Positions 22,407-31,430 are shown, numbered from the stretch's first letter. The stretch: DNA of 64,000 bases from Bordetella hinzii LMG 13501 (GCF_001548475.1 NZ_LRUJ01000011.1:88913-152912); one strand, 5' to 3'. Made by a program: numbers and translations. Notes: a model not told the origin generated them from the letters alone.

Positions 22407-23327
22407 TCAGTGGACCGTGGGCGGGTCCTGCTCGCGGTGGGGGGACGCGGCGGCGAACAGGCCCGCGCAATCGACGCTGTCGAAAAGATAGGGCTTGCCG
22501 CAGAAGTCGCAATGCACTTCGACCTGGCCTTGCTCGGCCAGGATGTCCTGGACTTCGGCCTGGCCCAGGGTGCGCAGCATGCCGGCCACGCGCTCGCGCG
22601 TGCAGGGGCAGAACCAGCGCACCGGCGCGGGCTCAAAGGCGATCAGCGTTTCTTCCCAGAACAGGCGGTGGATCAGCGTATCCACATCGGTGGCCAGCAG
22701 CTCTTGCTGGCTGACCGTGCCGGCCAGGTGCAGCGCGCGGTTCCAGGCTTCGCCCGGGGCTTGCTGCTCGGCCTCGTTTCCGCCCTGGTCGGGCAGGCGC
22801 TGAATCAGCAGGCCGGCCGCGACCTGGCCGTCGGCGGCCAGCCACAGGCGGGTATCGAGCTGCTCGGAAGCCTTCATATAGTGCTGCAGGGCCTCGGCCA
22901 CGGTCTCGCCTTCGAGTGGGACGATGCCCTGGTAGGGCTGCTGGCCGGGCACCTTGCGCTCGGGATCGAGCACCACGATGAAGCGGCCGCCGCCCTGCGC
23001 GTTGAGCAGGGACTGCATGGTGCCGTCCGCGGGGACTTCGTGGCCCTCGCGCACCTTGACGGTGGCGCGCAGGCTGAGGTCCGAGCGGCATTCGACCACC
23101 AGGAGGGCGATCGGGCCGTCGCCCTGGATCTGCAGGACCAATGAGCCGTCGAACTTGATGTTGGCCGCCAGCAGGGTGGAGGCGGCGACCATTTCGCCCA
23201 GCAGCCGGGTGATGGCCTCGGGATATTGCTGATGGGATTGCGCCTGTTTCCAGGTGTCTTGCAGGCGCACGGATTGCACGCGCACGGTGCGCGCCTCGAA
23301 GAGGTATTTCTTGAGTAAATCGCTCAT
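22407..23327 (-). CDS. hslO: Redox-regulated chaperone Hsp33
   Basis: Cytoplasmic holdase that is activated when oxidants (such as hypochlorite) release zinc and form disulphides. The 306 residues are typical. The N-terminal domain contains RLLGEMVAASTLLAANIKFD. The C-terminal zinc centre has its four ligands: Cys240 and Cys242 in WFCPCTRERV and Cys273 and Cys276 in HCDFCGKPY, the CxC-CxxC pattern. GTVSQQELLATDVDTLIHRL marks the linker region. It starts 38 bases from the gamma carbonic anhydrase stop, on the same strand. Confidence 0.96.
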   Translation of the reverse strand: MSDLLKKYLFEARTVRVQSVRLQDTWKQAQSHQQYPEAITRLLGEMVAASTLLAANIKFDGSLVLQIQGDGPIALLVVECRSDLSLRATVKVREGHEVPADGTMQSLLNAQGGGRFIVVLDPERKVPGQQPYQGIVPLEGETVAEALQHYMKASEQLDTRLWLAADGQVAAGLLIQRLPDQGGNEAEQQAPGEAWNRALHLAGTVSQQELLATDVDTLIHRLFWEETLIAFEPAPVRWFCPCTRERVAGMLRTLGQAEVQDILAEQGQVEVHCDFCGKPYLFDSVDCAGLFAAASPHREQDPPTVH

Positions 23328-23365
23328 GCCGGAATGTTAGCTGATCGGCGGCCCGGCCGGCGGCT

Positions 23366-23887
23366 TCACCCTATGCGCTTCAAGGCCGTCTTGTAGTGCT
23401 GGCCGCGTTCGACATAGTGCCGGGTCCCGGCATGCATATCGGCGATTTCTTCGGGGGACAGTTCACGGACGATCTTGCCGATGCCGATCACCAGCGAGTT
23501 GTCCGGGATGCGGCGGCCCTCGGGAACGATGGCGCCCGCGCCGATCAGGCAGTTCTTGCCGATCACGGCATTGTTCAGCACGATGGCCTGCATGCCGATC
23601 AGGGCGCCGCTTTCGATAGTGCAGCCATGGAGCATGGCCTGGTGGCCCACCGTGACATGGGGGCCGATATGCATGGGACAGCCCCGGTCTACATGCAGCA
23701 CGCTGCCTTCCTGGACATTGCTGCCCTCGCCGATGACGATGGGCTCGTTGTCGGCGCGGATGGCGACATGAGACCAGATGCTCACGCCGGCCTCAAGCAC
23801 GACTTGGCCGATCAGGTCGGCGCTGTCGGCCACATAGGCGCTGGGATCGATGCGGGGAATATAGTCGTCGAGCTGGTAGATAGGCAT
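23366..23887 (-). CDS. Gamma-class carbonic anhydrase family protein
   Basis: A 173-residue left-handed beta-helix (hexapeptide repeat) protein. The three histidines that bind metal in gamma carbonic anhydrases are in place, in HVDRGCPMHIGPHVTVGHQA and in the following MLHGCTIESGALIGM. HVAIRADNEPIVIGEGSNVQ precedes them. Members of this YrdA/PaaY group may hydrate CO2 or act as thioesterases, so the reaction is not certain. It lies 23 bases after the acyl-CoA synthetase stop and may be co-transcribed with it and with hslO. Confidence 0.9.
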   Translation of the reverse strand: MPIYQLDDYIPRIDPSAYVADSADLIGQVVLEAGVSIWSHVAIRADNEPIVIGEGSNVQEGSVLHVDRGCPMHIGPHVTVGHQAMLHGCTIESGALIGMQAIVLNNAVIGKNCLIGAGAIVPEGRRIPDNSLVIGIGKIVRELSPEEIADMHAGTRHYVERGQHYKTALKRIG

Positions 23888-23910
23888 GAAGTCGAGCGGG
23901 GAAACAGGGG

Positions 23911-25575
23911 TCAGGGATTGCCGCCGGCGGCGCGTTCCTGTTCAAGGCGCCTGAGGACGGCGCGCTGGATCTTGCCCGTGGTGGTCATGGGCAGATGCGT
24001 GACGTATTCGATTTCCTTGGGGTATTCGTAGGGCGCCAGGCGGCCGCGCACATGTTCCTGCAGCGCCTGGGTGATGCCGTTACTGTCGCGGCCCAGGTAA
24101 TCCTCCGTGAGCACCACGTAGGCCTTGACCAGGGCACCGCGTTCCGGGTCGGGCTTGGGCACCACGGCCGCATTGGCCACGGCGGGATGGGACAGCAGGC
24201 AGTTTTCGATCTCGCCCGGCCCGATGCGGTAGCCCGCCGACTTGAACACGTCATCGGCACGGCCGGCGTACCAGAGATAGCCATCGGCGTCGACGGTGGC
24301 GAGGTCGCCCGTGCGGCACCAGTCGCCGGTGTATTTGTCGGCGGTGGCGGCGTCATTGCGCCAATAGCCGATGAACAGCACCGGGTCGGGATAGCCATGG
24401 ATGTCCAGGCGGTTGAGCGCCACTTCGCCGACCTGGCCGGGCGGGACCGGCCGGCCCTGGTCGTCGATCACGGCCACATGATGGCCGGGGTAGGGCTTGC
24501 CCATGCTGCCGGGGCGCGCCGGCCAGCGCTTGTTGCTGTTGCCGACGATGTAGTTCATCTCGGTCTGGCCGAACATTTCGTTGGGCTGGATGCCCAGGGC
24601 GCTTTCGCACCAGGCGAAGACCGTCTCCCCCACGCTCTCGCCCGCGCTCATGATGGCCCGCAGCGCCAGCCGGTAGCGGCTGCGCGGGTCGGGCACCGAC
24701 TTCATCATCATCTTCAGGGCGGTCGGGAAGAGAAAGGTATTGGTGACCTGGTAGCGCTCCATCAGCTCGAAGGCGCGTTCGGGCGAGAAGCGGCCGCGGG
24801 TGCCCACGATGGGGTGGCCGAAGTAGAGAGTGGGCAGCAGGGCGTCCATCATCCCGCCCGTCCAGGCCCAGTCGGCGGGCGACCAGAACACGTCACCCTG
24901 GCGGGGAAACCAATCCTGCGAAGCGACAAAGCCGGGCAGGTTGCCGATCAGCACGCTGTGCGGCAGCAGGGCGCCCTTGGGCGCGCCGGTGGTGCCCGAG
25001 GTATAGAGCAGGATGGCCGGGTCGCTGGCGCGGGTGGCGACGGCCTTGAACTCGCCGGGCTGGCGCGCCAGCAGGCTGCGCCAGGGCAGGACGCGCTCGT
25101 CGGCAAAGCCGATGCCGATGATCTGCTGCAGCTGCGGGCAGTGGTCGCTGACGGCCATGAGATTGGCGCTGGAGGCCGCGTCCACGATGGCCACCCGGGC
25201 CTCCGAGTCGCGCAGGCGGGATTCCAGGGCTTCCGGGCCGAACAGGGACGATAGCGGCAGCACCACGGCGCCCACGCTGTAGATCGCCATATGGGCGACG
25301 ACGGTCTCGGGGCGTTGCCCCAATACGACACCGACGCGATCGCCGCGTTCCACGCCCATCTTCGTGAGCCCGTGGGCCAGCTGGTTTGCCGCCTCGGCAA
25401 GCCGGGCATAGGTCCAGACTTCGCGGTTGCCGGCTTCGTCTTCATAGAAGATGGCAATGCGGCGCGCGTCGGCACTGCTGGTGGCCCAGCGGTGGCAACA
25501 GACTTCCGCAATATTGAATTGCGTCGGAACCAGCCAGCGGAAAGATTGGTAGAGCGCCTGATATTGGTCGTTCAT
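23911..25575 (-). CDS. AMP-forming acyl-CoA synthetase
   Basis: A 554-residue adenylate-forming acyl-CoA ligase. The P-loop ILLYTSGTTGAPKGALL, the adenine-binding segment MFGQTEMNYI, the TGDLATVDADGYLWYAGRAD hinge region and the C-terminal TTGKIQRAVLR with the catalytic Lys are all present. The opening (MNDQYQALYQSFRWLVPTQF) and overall length fit the medium-chain / acetyl-CoA-synthetase-like group rather than true AcsA. The carboxylate substrate is not determinable. The ATG at 25575 was preferred over one nine codons upstream because the protein then starts at the conserved N-terminus. Confidence 0.88.
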   Translation of the reverse strand: MNDQYQALYQSFRWLVPTQFNIAEVCCHRWATSSADARRIAIFYEDEAGNREVWTYARLAEAANQLAHGLTKMGVERGDRVGVVLGQRPETVVAHMAIYSVGAVVLPLSSLFGPEALESRLRDSEARVAIVDAASSANLMAVSDHCPQLQQIIGIGFADERVLPWRSLLARQPGEFKAVATRASDPAILLYTSGTTGAPKGALLPHSVLIGNLPGFVASQDWFPRQGDVFWSPADWAWTGGMMDALLPTLYFGHPIVGTRGRFSPERAFELMERYQVTNTFLFPTALKMMMKSVPDPRSRYRLALRAIMSAGESVGETVFAWCESALGIQPNEMFGQTEMNYIVGNSNKRWPARPGSMGKPYPGHHVAVIDDQGRPVPPGQVGEVALNRLDIHGYPDPVLFIGYWRNDAATADKYTGDWCRTGDLATVDADGYLWYAGRADDVFKSAGYRIGPGEIENCLLSHPAVANAAVVPKPDPERGALVKAYVVLTEDYLGRDSNGITQALQEHVRGRLAPYEYPKEIEYVTHLPMTTTGKIQRAVLRRLEQERAAGGNP

Positions 25576-25758
25576 GGCCCTTTGTTGTGAGCTCGGTGGC
25601 AACGAGTGGCAGGAATGCCCCTAAGCCGGAGCGCTGGCAATCCATCTTGCCTCGGGCCGGCCCGGCAGCGGCCTTCCTGTGACCGCGGCTACAAGCATGA
25701 ACGAGAGGGGCGGGAACTGCAACATTCCCGTATCCGTAAGGGGGACGTATAAGGGTAT

Positions 25759-26598
25759 TTACGGGTGCCGCCCCTGGCGGCGCAGGGCCGAGGGCAGGGC
25801 CGGCAGCGCCAGGGAACGGCGCGGCGCGGCCGTGGCGGGCCGCTCGGCCAACTGGCCGGCCCAGTCCAGCAGGCGCAGGTTGCCGTCATGGTCTTCGGCC
25901 AGGGCCGAGAGGCTCTCGACCCAGTCGCCATCGTTGCAATAAAGCACGCCGTCGACCTCGCGCATGGCGGGCTTGTGGATATGGCCGCAGATTACCCCGT
26001 CCAGGCCGCGGCGCCGCGCCTCGGTGGCGAGGGTCTGCTCGAAGTCGTCAATAAAGGCCACGGCATTCTTGACCTTGTGCTTGAGGTATTGCGAGAGCGA
26101 CCAATAATGCAGGCCCAGGCGGTGGCGCAGGCGGTTGAAGTGGTTGTTCATCCACAGGGCGAGCTGGTAGAGATTGTCGCCGAGGTGGGCCAGCCACTTG
26201 CTGTGCTGGATCACGCCGTCGAACTGATCGCCGTGCAGGACCAGAAAGCGCCGGCCCTGGGCCGTGACATGGATGTCTTCGTCCAGGATCTCGATGTCGC
26301 CGAAGGCGAAACCGGCGAACTCCCGGGCAAACTCGTCATGGTTGCCGGGCACGAAGATGACCCGGGTGCCATTGCGCGCCTTGCGCAGGATGCGCTGCAC
26401 AACGTCGTTGTGAGCCCGGGGCCAGTGCCAATGCTTGCGCAACTGCCAGCCGTCGATGATGTCGCCGACCAGGTATAGCGTGTCGCAGTCGTTGTGCTCC
26501 AGGAAATCAAGCAGGAAATCGGCTTTGCAGCCCGCGGTGCCCAGATGGATGTCGGATATCCACAGGGTGCGCCAATGATTGGGGCGGATCTCGTTCAC
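25759..26598 (-). CDS. LpxH-like metallophosphoesterase (UDP-2,3-diacylglucosamine diphosphatase family)
   Basis: A 279-residue calcineurin-like phosphoesterase. Metal-binding motifs occur in order: WISDIHLGTAGCKADFLL (D-x-H), LYLVGDIIDGWQL (GD), FVPGNHDEFAREF (GNHD), VLHGDQFDG and ICGHIHKPAMREVDG (GHxH). It belongs to the COG2908 group that includes LpxH of lipid A synthesis, but it is the longer variant with DIHLG rather than the classic LpxH. Whether it makes lipid X or acts on another phosphate ester is open. The next minus-strand gene downstream is the acyl-CoA synthetase, after a 183-base gap with no recognised feature. Confidence 0.85.
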   Translation of the reverse strand: MNEIRPNHWRTLWISDIHLGTAGCKADFLLDFLEHNDCDTLYLVGDIIDGWQLRKHWHWPRAHNDVVQRILRKARNGTRVIFVPGNHDEFAREFAGFAFGDIEILDEDIHVTAQGRRFLVLHGDQFDGVIQHSKWLAHLGDNLYQLALWMNNHFNRLRHRLGLHYWSLSQYLKHKVKNAVAFIDDFEQTLATEARRRGLDGVICGHIHKPAMREVDGVLYCNDGDWVESLSALAEDHDGNLRLLDWAGQLAERPATAAPRRSLALPALPSALRRQGRHP

Positions 26599-26679
26599 GG
26601 CGTTTTCCTCCTGGGCAGACGGCCAGGATATGAAAACAGGTACAGATGACGCCTGGATGAAAAAACAGTGACGAGGCTG

Positions 26680-27204
26680 TTACGCCGTTGCCGGAGCGAG
26701 ATTGCGCAGGCGCGTGCCGAGCACGCGATCGTGCAGGAACTGCCCCTCGGGATCGAACCAGCTCGGGATGAAGATGGCAAAGGGGGCGGCCACGATGAAC
26801 AGGTCCATCGAGGGCCAGCCGGTGAGGTGCGAGGCCAGCGCCACCAGGCCCGCGCCCGCCAGCGGCAGGGGCCACAGCAGCAGGTAGCGCAGCGCCAGCG
26901 TCGGCAGGCCAGGCACGCGGCCCTCGCGGTCCACCAACTGCATATGCCAGGTCTTCATGGGCAGGGTCTGCCCGCGGTAGCGCCAGCACAGCACGAAATA
27001 GACGCCGATGACCAGGAACAGCCAAGCCTGGCGGGCGTGCCGCAAGGCCAGGGCATGGCGGCTCTGTGTCAGCGTATCGAAGAGATAGCCGGCGAGGAAC
27101 ACGACACCGAACAACAGAACGCCTTCGTACATCATGCAGGCGAAGCGGCGCAGGCGGCTGGGCGTGTCCGGCACGGGGAGGCGGGGAGCGAGGGTAGCGG
27201 TCAT
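26680..27204 (-). CDS. RDD family membrane protein
   Basis: A 174-residue inner-membrane protein with the RDD pattern: an arginine near the start of the first helix (RLRRFACMMYEGVLLFGVVF), the Asp in FDTLTQS after that helix, and WRYRGQTLPMKTWHMQLVDR between helices two and three. About three to four helices are visible (around 22-44, 62-80, 106-125 and 132-145). RDD proteins are of unknown or varied function; some are linked to ion transport. The gene lies downstream of tandem terminators that close the neighbouring gene. Confidence 0.85.
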   Translation of the reverse strand: MTATLAPRLPVPDTPSRLRRFACMMYEGVLLFGVVFLAGYLFDTLTQSRHALALRHARQAWLFLVIGVYFVLCWRYRGQTLPMKTWHMQLVDREGRVPGLPTLALRYLLLWPLPLAGAGLVALASHLTGWPSMDLFIVAAPFAIFIPSWFDPEGQFLHDRVLGTRLRNLAPATA

Positions 27205-27282
27205 GGCTGCGTATTATGCAAGCCTTCGGCCGCGCCGGGCTTTTTATCTTGGGGTCGGACGCCGCGAAATGGAAAACGCGGA

Positions 27283-27310
27283 TAAAAAAAACCCGCCGGT
27301 TAGGGCGGGT
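27283..27310 (-). terminator. Rho-independent terminator (second of a pair), leftward
   Basis: ACCCGCC and GGCGGGT form a seven-base-pair stem with a GGTTAG loop. On the minus strand it runs into seven T residues (the A-run at 27284-27290). It backs up the adjacent terminator after the 65-residue protein gene. Confidence 0.85.
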
Positions 27311-27313
27311 CTT

Positions 27314-27333
27314 AAAAGGGGCTTTGCAGCCCC
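27314..27333 (-). terminator. Rho-independent terminator (first of a pair), leftward
   Basis: GGGGCT-TTGC-AGCCCC is a perfect six-base-pair stem. Read on the minus strand it ends in TTTT followed by AA. Together with the hairpin at 27291-27310 it gives two terminators in a row downstream of the 65-residue protein gene. Confidence 0.78.
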
Positions 27334-27411
27334 CAAGGGGAAAACTGACAACAATTCCTGAATTCGGTACAGCTTGTGGTGCTACTGCGCAGCCCCTGCC
27401 GGGGCCGCGGC

Positions 27412-27609
27412 TCAGGCGGCGGTGTGCGCGGCCGAGTCGGTCTTGCCAAACAGCGCCTTGATGCCGTGGCCCAGCTTGCGCAGGCCATGGGCCAGGGCGC
27501 GCAGGGGATGCGGACGGAATTGTTCTTCCATCGCTTGCAGCATCAGTTGGCGTTCAAGTTCGTCGGTCAGGCGGGTGGTGTTGTTCAGGTTGATCACGGT
27601 AGCCTCCAT
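27412..27609 (-). CDS. Small protein of unknown function (65 residues)
   Basis: I do not recognise this family. The 65-residue protein has an acidic N-terminal half (MEATVINLNNTTRLTDELER, then QLMLQAMEEQF) that should form a helix, and a cationic amphipathic second half, RPHPLRALAHGLRKLGHGIK followed by ALFGKTD, reminiscent of membrane-surface helices. The tail is Ala-rich. No signal peptide, Cys or metal motif is present. That it is a real gene is supported by a near-consensus promoter inside a long inverted repeat just upstream and by tandem terminators downstream, making it a single-gene transcript. No Shine-Dalgarno sequence is evident. Function unknown. Confidence 0.68.
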   Translation of the reverse strand: MEATVINLNNTTRLTDELERQLMLQAMEEQFRPHPLRALAHGLRKLGHGIKALFGKTDSAAHTAA

Positions 27610-27627
27610 TGGGCTGACTTGTTGTGT

Positions 27628-27673
27628 GTCTAGGGTTAACCCGAATTATAGGGTTTACCCTAGACCAATGCAA
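27628..27673 (-). promoter_or_regulatory. Near-consensus sigma-70 promoter embedded in a double palindrome
   Basis: On the minus strand, TTGCAT (27673-27668), a 17-base spacer and TATAAT (27650-27645) form a near-perfect sigma-70 promoter. It is overlaid by an inverted repeat with arms GTCTAGGGTTAACCC (27628-27642) and GGGTTTACCCTAGAC (27651-27665), 14 of 15 positions matching around an eight-base centre that contains the -10 box. Each arm also holds its own ten-base palindrome of GGGTTAACCC type, with centres 18 bases apart. A dimeric repressor or activator site is likely; the regulator is unknown. Confidence 0.8.
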
Positions 27674-27830
27674 GCCTTGCCGTGCTTCTGTGCAACATGC
27701 GCCTTCCTGGTGCTGATAATGCCCCAATTCGGCGCCGCTGTGGCCCACCCAGGCACCTTAATGTTGCGGCATTGCAGCAGTTTTACAACTTGCGGGCGCA
27801 GCCGCGCCGCCCATACCCCGCCAAATCCGT
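27666..27830. other. Intergenic region between the RNA methyltransferase gene and the 65-residue protein gene
   Basis: Beyond the -35 box at its left edge I see no gene, tRNA or convincing terminator here. A Cys- and Ala-coding open stretch on the plus strand has no ribosome site and no family similarity. Confidence 0.5.
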
Positions 27831-29420
27831 CTAAACCGTGCCGCCGGCGCCATCGCGGTAGCCCGCCGGCACCAGTTCGAAGGCAAACAGGCGGCAGTCC
27901 AGCGAACCATTGTGCAGCGGGATGCGGCGCACCGGCTTGAGGCGCATGCGCTGCGGCAGCTTCATGTCGCTGGAGATCACATGGGCCTGCCAGCCGGCAA
28001 ACTGGCGCTTCAGGCAGGCTGACCATTCGCGCCAGAACTCGTCGGCGATCTCCATGCGCTCGCCGTAGGGCGGGTTGGTGACGATCCAGCCTTCGCTGGC
28101 CGGGGCCTGGATGTGGCGCGCATCGCCGACCTCGAAGCGGATGGTCTCGTCGGTCAACCAGGCTCGCTCGGCGTTGGCGCGCGCGAACTCGATGGCGCGC
28201 TCGTCGATGTCATAGCCGACGATGGGCGTATCCAGCTGGGTGCGGATGCGCGAGCGGGCGTCGTCCTTGAGATCGCGCCAGCGGCGCGCATCGTGCTGGC
28301 GCATGCGCTCGAAGCCGAAGGGACGCGAGATGCCGGGCGGCACGCCCAGCGCGATCCACGCGGCTTCGATCAGGATGGTGCCGCTGCCGCAGAAGGGATC
28401 GACCAGCGGCGCGGCCGGGTCCCAGCCCGCCAGCGCCAGCATGCCGGCGGCCAGGTTCTCGCGCAAGGGCGCTTCGCCCTTGTCCAGGCGCCAGCCGCGC
28501 TTGAACAGGGATTCGCCCGAGGTGTCCAGGTAGAGCGTGGCGTGCGTGCCTTCCATGAAGAGCTGCACCCGGGCATCGGGCCGCACGGTGTCGATGCTGG
28601 GACGCGCGCCCTCGCGATCGCGCAGGCGGTCGCAGATGCCGTCTTTGACGCGCAGATTGCAGTATTGCAGGCTGTGGACCGGGCTCTTGATGGCCGAGGT
28701 GTCCACCCGCAGGGTGTCCTCGGGCCCGAACCAGCGCTCCCATGGCACGCTGTAGGCCAGGTCGAGCAGGTCGTCCTCGTGGTCGAGATCGCCCTGGCCC
28801 ACCTGCACCAGGATGCGGGTGGCCAGCCGGGAATAGAGGTTGGCGCGCTGGATGCCGGACCAGTCGGTGCTGAAGGCGCAGCCCGCGCGGCCGGCCTGGG
28901 CGTCATCAAAGCCCAGCGCCTGCATTTCCGCGGTCAGCGCCTCTTCCAGCCCCTGGGGGCAGGGGGCGTAGCAGCGGAAGGTCTCGGCCTGGCGGCCCGG
29001 ATGGCGCGGCCGGCGCTGGGCCTGGGGCGTGTCGCTGACGGGTGCGTCCTCCGCCGCGAAAACATCATCCCAGTCCGGCGCCGGCTCGGCGCGCACCACG
29101 CCCATGCCGCTGCGGCGCCGGTTTTCCCCCGCCCCGTCATCGCCGCGCGAGCGCGTGCCGCGCTCGGCCGAAGCATAGGGCAGGGGCTTGCGCCGCTGGG
29201 CCGGGCGTTCGGCATAGCCGGCCTCGGTCTCGGGCGTGCGCGGCGGCGGGTCGCCGGGGCGCTTGTGGGCCTGCTGGGCGCGTTCGATCTGCGCGGCCTG
29301 GCGTGCCCGCGCGCCGCTGCGCTTGCGGGAGGGGCGGTCGCTCTGCTCGTCCTTGGCAGGGGCGGGCTTGGCTTTGATCGTCAGCGTCTTGCGCGGGCGG
29401 TCGTTTGCATCTTGGGACAT
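27831..29420 (-). CDS. rlmL: THUMP-domain RNA methyltransferase (RlmL-like, 23S rRNA m2G)
   Basis: A SAM-dependent RNA N2-guanine methyltransferase of the RlmL/RlmK group, about 529 residues from the ATG at 29420. The first 135 or so residues are a highly charged, probably disordered extension rich in Arg, Lys, Pro and Ala. The THUMP domain follows (about 140-235, starting FRCYAPCPQGLEEALTAEMQ), then the methyltransferase domain with VDPFCGSGTILIEAAW and the catalytic IVTNPPYGERMEI. The second RlmK domain found in E. coli RlmKL is absent. Start choice is uncertain: an in-frame ATG nine codons upstream also lacks a clear ribosome site. It follows hemJ on the same strand. Confidence 0.87.
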   Translation of the reverse strand: MSQDANDRPRKTLTIKAKPAPAKDEQSDRPSRKRSGARARQAAQIERAQQAHKRPGDPPPRTPETEAGYAERPAQRRKPLPYASAERGTRSRGDDGAGENRRRSGMGVVRAEPAPDWDDVFAAEDAPVSDTPQAQRRPRHPGRQAETFRCYAPCPQGLEEALTAEMQALGFDDAQAGRAGCAFSTDWSGIQRANLYSRLATRILVQVGQGDLDHEDDLLDLAYSVPWERWFGPEDTLRVDTSAIKSPVHSLQYCNLRVKDGICDRLRDREGARPSIDTVRPDARVQLFMEGTHATLYLDTSGESLFKRGWRLDKGEAPLRENLAAGMLALAGWDPAAPLVDPFCGSGTILIEAAWIALGVPPGISRPFGFERMRQHDARRWRDLKDDARSRIRTQLDTPIVGYDIDERAIEFARANAERAWLTDETIRFEVGDARHIQAPASEGWIVTNPPYGERMEIADEFWREWSACLKRQFAGWQAHVISSDMKLPQRMRLKPVRRIPLHNGSLDCRLFAFELVPAGYRDGAGGTV

Positions 29421-29447
29421 ACGGGAAGGCCTTGGTCGGCTAGGCAA

Positions 29448-29876
29448 TCAAAATGGCTTGAGGACGACGAGCGCCACCACCACCACGAGCAGCAAGACGG
29501 GAACCTCGTTGAACCAGCGATAAAACTTGTGCGAGCGCGTGTTGCGCCCCTGTTCGAACTTGCGCAGCATCACACCGCAGGCGTGATGGTAGCCGATGAG
29601 CAAAAGCACCAGGAAAAGCTTGGCATGCATCCAGCCGTTGCCCGGACCGACGCCAATGCGATAGCCGACATAGAGCCACAGGCCCAGCAGAATGGCAGGC
29701 ACGGCGAGGATGGTCATGAAGCGGTAGAGGCGGCGTGCCATGCCCAGCAGACAGGCCTGGATGGCGGGGTCGGATTGCTGCGCCAGGTTCACGAAGATGC
29801 GTGGCAGGTAGAACAGCCCCGCGAACCACGAAGCAATGAAGACGATGTGAAAAGTCTTGACCCAAAGCATGCCCAT
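29448..29876 (-). CDS. hemJ: HemJ-type protoporphyrinogen IX oxidase (CopD-like membrane protein)
   Basis: A 142-residue inner-membrane protein with four predicted helices (about 6-26, 54-74, 82-102 and 122-141). LWVKTFHIVFIASWFAGLFY at the start, with the His probably binding haem, then ARRLYRFMTILAVPAILLGL, GWMHAKLFLVLLLIGYHHAC, and FYRWFNEVPVLLLVVVVALV, match HemJ, which oxidises protoporphyrinogen IX in haem synthesis in many bacteria lacking HemG/HemY. The ATG at 29876 gives the normal length; upstream residues in the open frame lack similarity. It sits downstream of prpD, 52 bases away, though its function is unrelated. Confidence 0.87.
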   Translation of the reverse strand: MGMLWVKTFHIVFIASWFAGLFYLPRIFVNLAQQSDPAIQACLLGMARRLYRFMTILAVPAILLGLWLYVGYRIGVGPGNGWMHAKLFLVLLLIGYHHACGVMLRKFEQGRNTRSHKFYRWFNEVPVLLLVVVVALVVLKPF

Positions 29877-29928
29877 GGTGCGCGTCCTTATTCGAAAACA
29901 CGCCATTGTAGGCGACAGAAAAGCGGAG

Positions 29929-31374
29929 TCAGATCACATAGAGGTCGACATATTCATGCACCGGCATGGCTTCCAGCCGCTGCGGGTCGAGCGAGACGTC
30001 CAGGATGCGCTGCTGCTGGCGCGCGGGCAGCATGCGCGCCAGGTTGCGGCGGAATTTCGCTTCCAGCAGGGGCTTGCCTTCGGCGCGGCGGCGCTTGTGG
30101 CCGACGGGATACTCGCAGACGACCTCATCGAGCCGGCTGCCGTCATTGAACTCCACGGTCAGGGCATTGGCGATCGAGCGTTTGTCGGGGTCGTGGTAGT
30201 CGCGGGTGAAAGCCGGGTCTTCGATGCACAGGATGCGCGCCCGCAGCGCATCGATGCGGGGGTCGGCGGCCGCCGAATCCTCGTAGTCGGCTGCCGTGAG
30301 CCGTCCGAAGAGCACCGGCACGGCCACCATGTACTGGATGCAGTGGTCGCGGTCGGCGGGATTGGTGAGCGGCCCTTGCTTGTCGATGATGCGCAGGCAG
30401 GCCTCGTGCGTGCGTATCGTGATACGCCGGATATCCTGGGCCGAGCGGCCCGTGGCCTTGAGCTGTTGGTGGATCTGCATGGCACATTCCACCGCGGTCT
30501 GGGCGTGGAACTCGGCCGGGTACGAGATCTTGAACAGGACGTTTTCCATCACGTAGCTGCCATAGGGCCGCTGGAAGCGGAAGGGCTGGCCCTTGAACAG
30601 CACGTCGTAAAAGCCCCAGGTCTTGGCCGTCAGCACGGTGGGGTAGCCCATTTCGCCCGTTCTGGCGATGAGTGCCAGCTGGACGCCGCGGCTGGTGGCG
30701 TCGCCCGCCGCCCAGCTCTTGCGGCTGCCTGTGTTGGGGGCGTGGCGGTAGGTCCGCAGGCTCTGTCCATCCACCCAGGCCAGGGAGACGGCATTGATGA
30801 TTTCATCGCGCGACAGGCCCAGCATCCGCGCCACCACGGCCGTGGTGGCGACCTTGACCAGCACGACGTGATCCAGCCCTACTTTGTTGAAGGCGTTTTC
30901 CAGCGCCAGGCAACCCTGGATTTCGTGCGCCTTGATCATGGCGGCAAGCACGTCACGCATGGTCAGGGCCGGCTTGCCGGCCGCCACGGCGCTGCGCGAG
31001 AGCCAATCGGCGGTGGCCAGGATCCCGCCCAGATTGTCCGACGGATGGCCCCATTCGGCTGCCAGCCAGGTGTCGTTGAAATCCAGCCAGCGGATCATGG
31101 CGCCGATATTGAAGGCCGCCTGGACGGGATCGAGCTGGAACGAGGTGCCGGGCACCTTGGCGCCGTTGGGCACGACCGTGCCCGGCACGATGGGGCCAAG
31201 CAGCTTTTTGCAGGCGGGGTATTCGAGCGCCTCGAGGCCGCAGCCCAGGGTGTCGATCAGGCAGTTGCGGGCCGTTTCGAAGGCCAGCGGGCTTTGGATG
31301 TCATCGCCGATGACATAGTCGGCGATGTCGGCCAGGACCTGGTCCGGGCGGGCCGAGGGAGGGGAAGCGGACAT
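29929..31374 (-). CDS. prpD: 2-methylcitrate dehydratase
   Basis: Third step of the 2-methylcitrate cycle, converting 2-methylcitrate to 2-methyl-cis-aconitate. The 481 residues match the MmgE/PrpD family: [60 protein letters not shown] and the [20 protein letters not shown] region, plus a C-terminal lobe containing [23 protein letters not shown] residues. GGGGGG lies just upstream of the ATG. It is the last of three collinear prp genes (prpB, prpC, prpD). This is the metal-independent dehydratase route; no acnD/prpF pair is nearby. Confidence 0.95.
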   Translation of the reverse strand: MSASPPSARPDQVLADIADYVIGDDIQSPLAFETARNCLIDTLGCGLEALEYPACKKLLGPIVPGTVVPNGAKVPGTSFQLDPVQAAFNIGAMIRWLDFNDTWLAAEWGHPSDNLGGILATADWLSRSAVAAGKPALTMRDVLAAMIKAHEIQGCLALENAFNKVGLDHVVLVKVATTAVVARMLGLSRDEIINAVSLAWVDGQSLRTYRHAPNTGSRKSWAAGDATSRGVQLALIARTGEMGYPTVLTAKTWGFYDVLFKGQPFRFQRPYGSYVMENVLFKISYPAEFHAQTAVECAMQIHQQLKATGRSAQDIRRITIRTHEACLRIIDKQGPLTNPADRDHCIQYMVAVPVLFGRLTAADYEDSAAADPRIDALRARILCIEDPAFTRDYHDPDKRSIANALTVEFNDGSRLDEVVCEYPVGHKRRRAEGKPLLEAKFRRNLARMLPARQQQRILDVSLDPQRLEAMPVHEYVDLYVI

Positions 31375-31430
31375 AGAAGCGTAACCCCCTATGCATGGGC
31401 GGGGCCGGATGGCCCCGCCGGATCAAGGAC

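Noticed and set aside
28113..30149. A very long plus-strand open frame opposite the RNA methyltransferase and hemJ
   Set aside because: It is antisense to well-supported genes, has no recognisable domain, and long antisense frames arise easily from GC-rich third codon positions.
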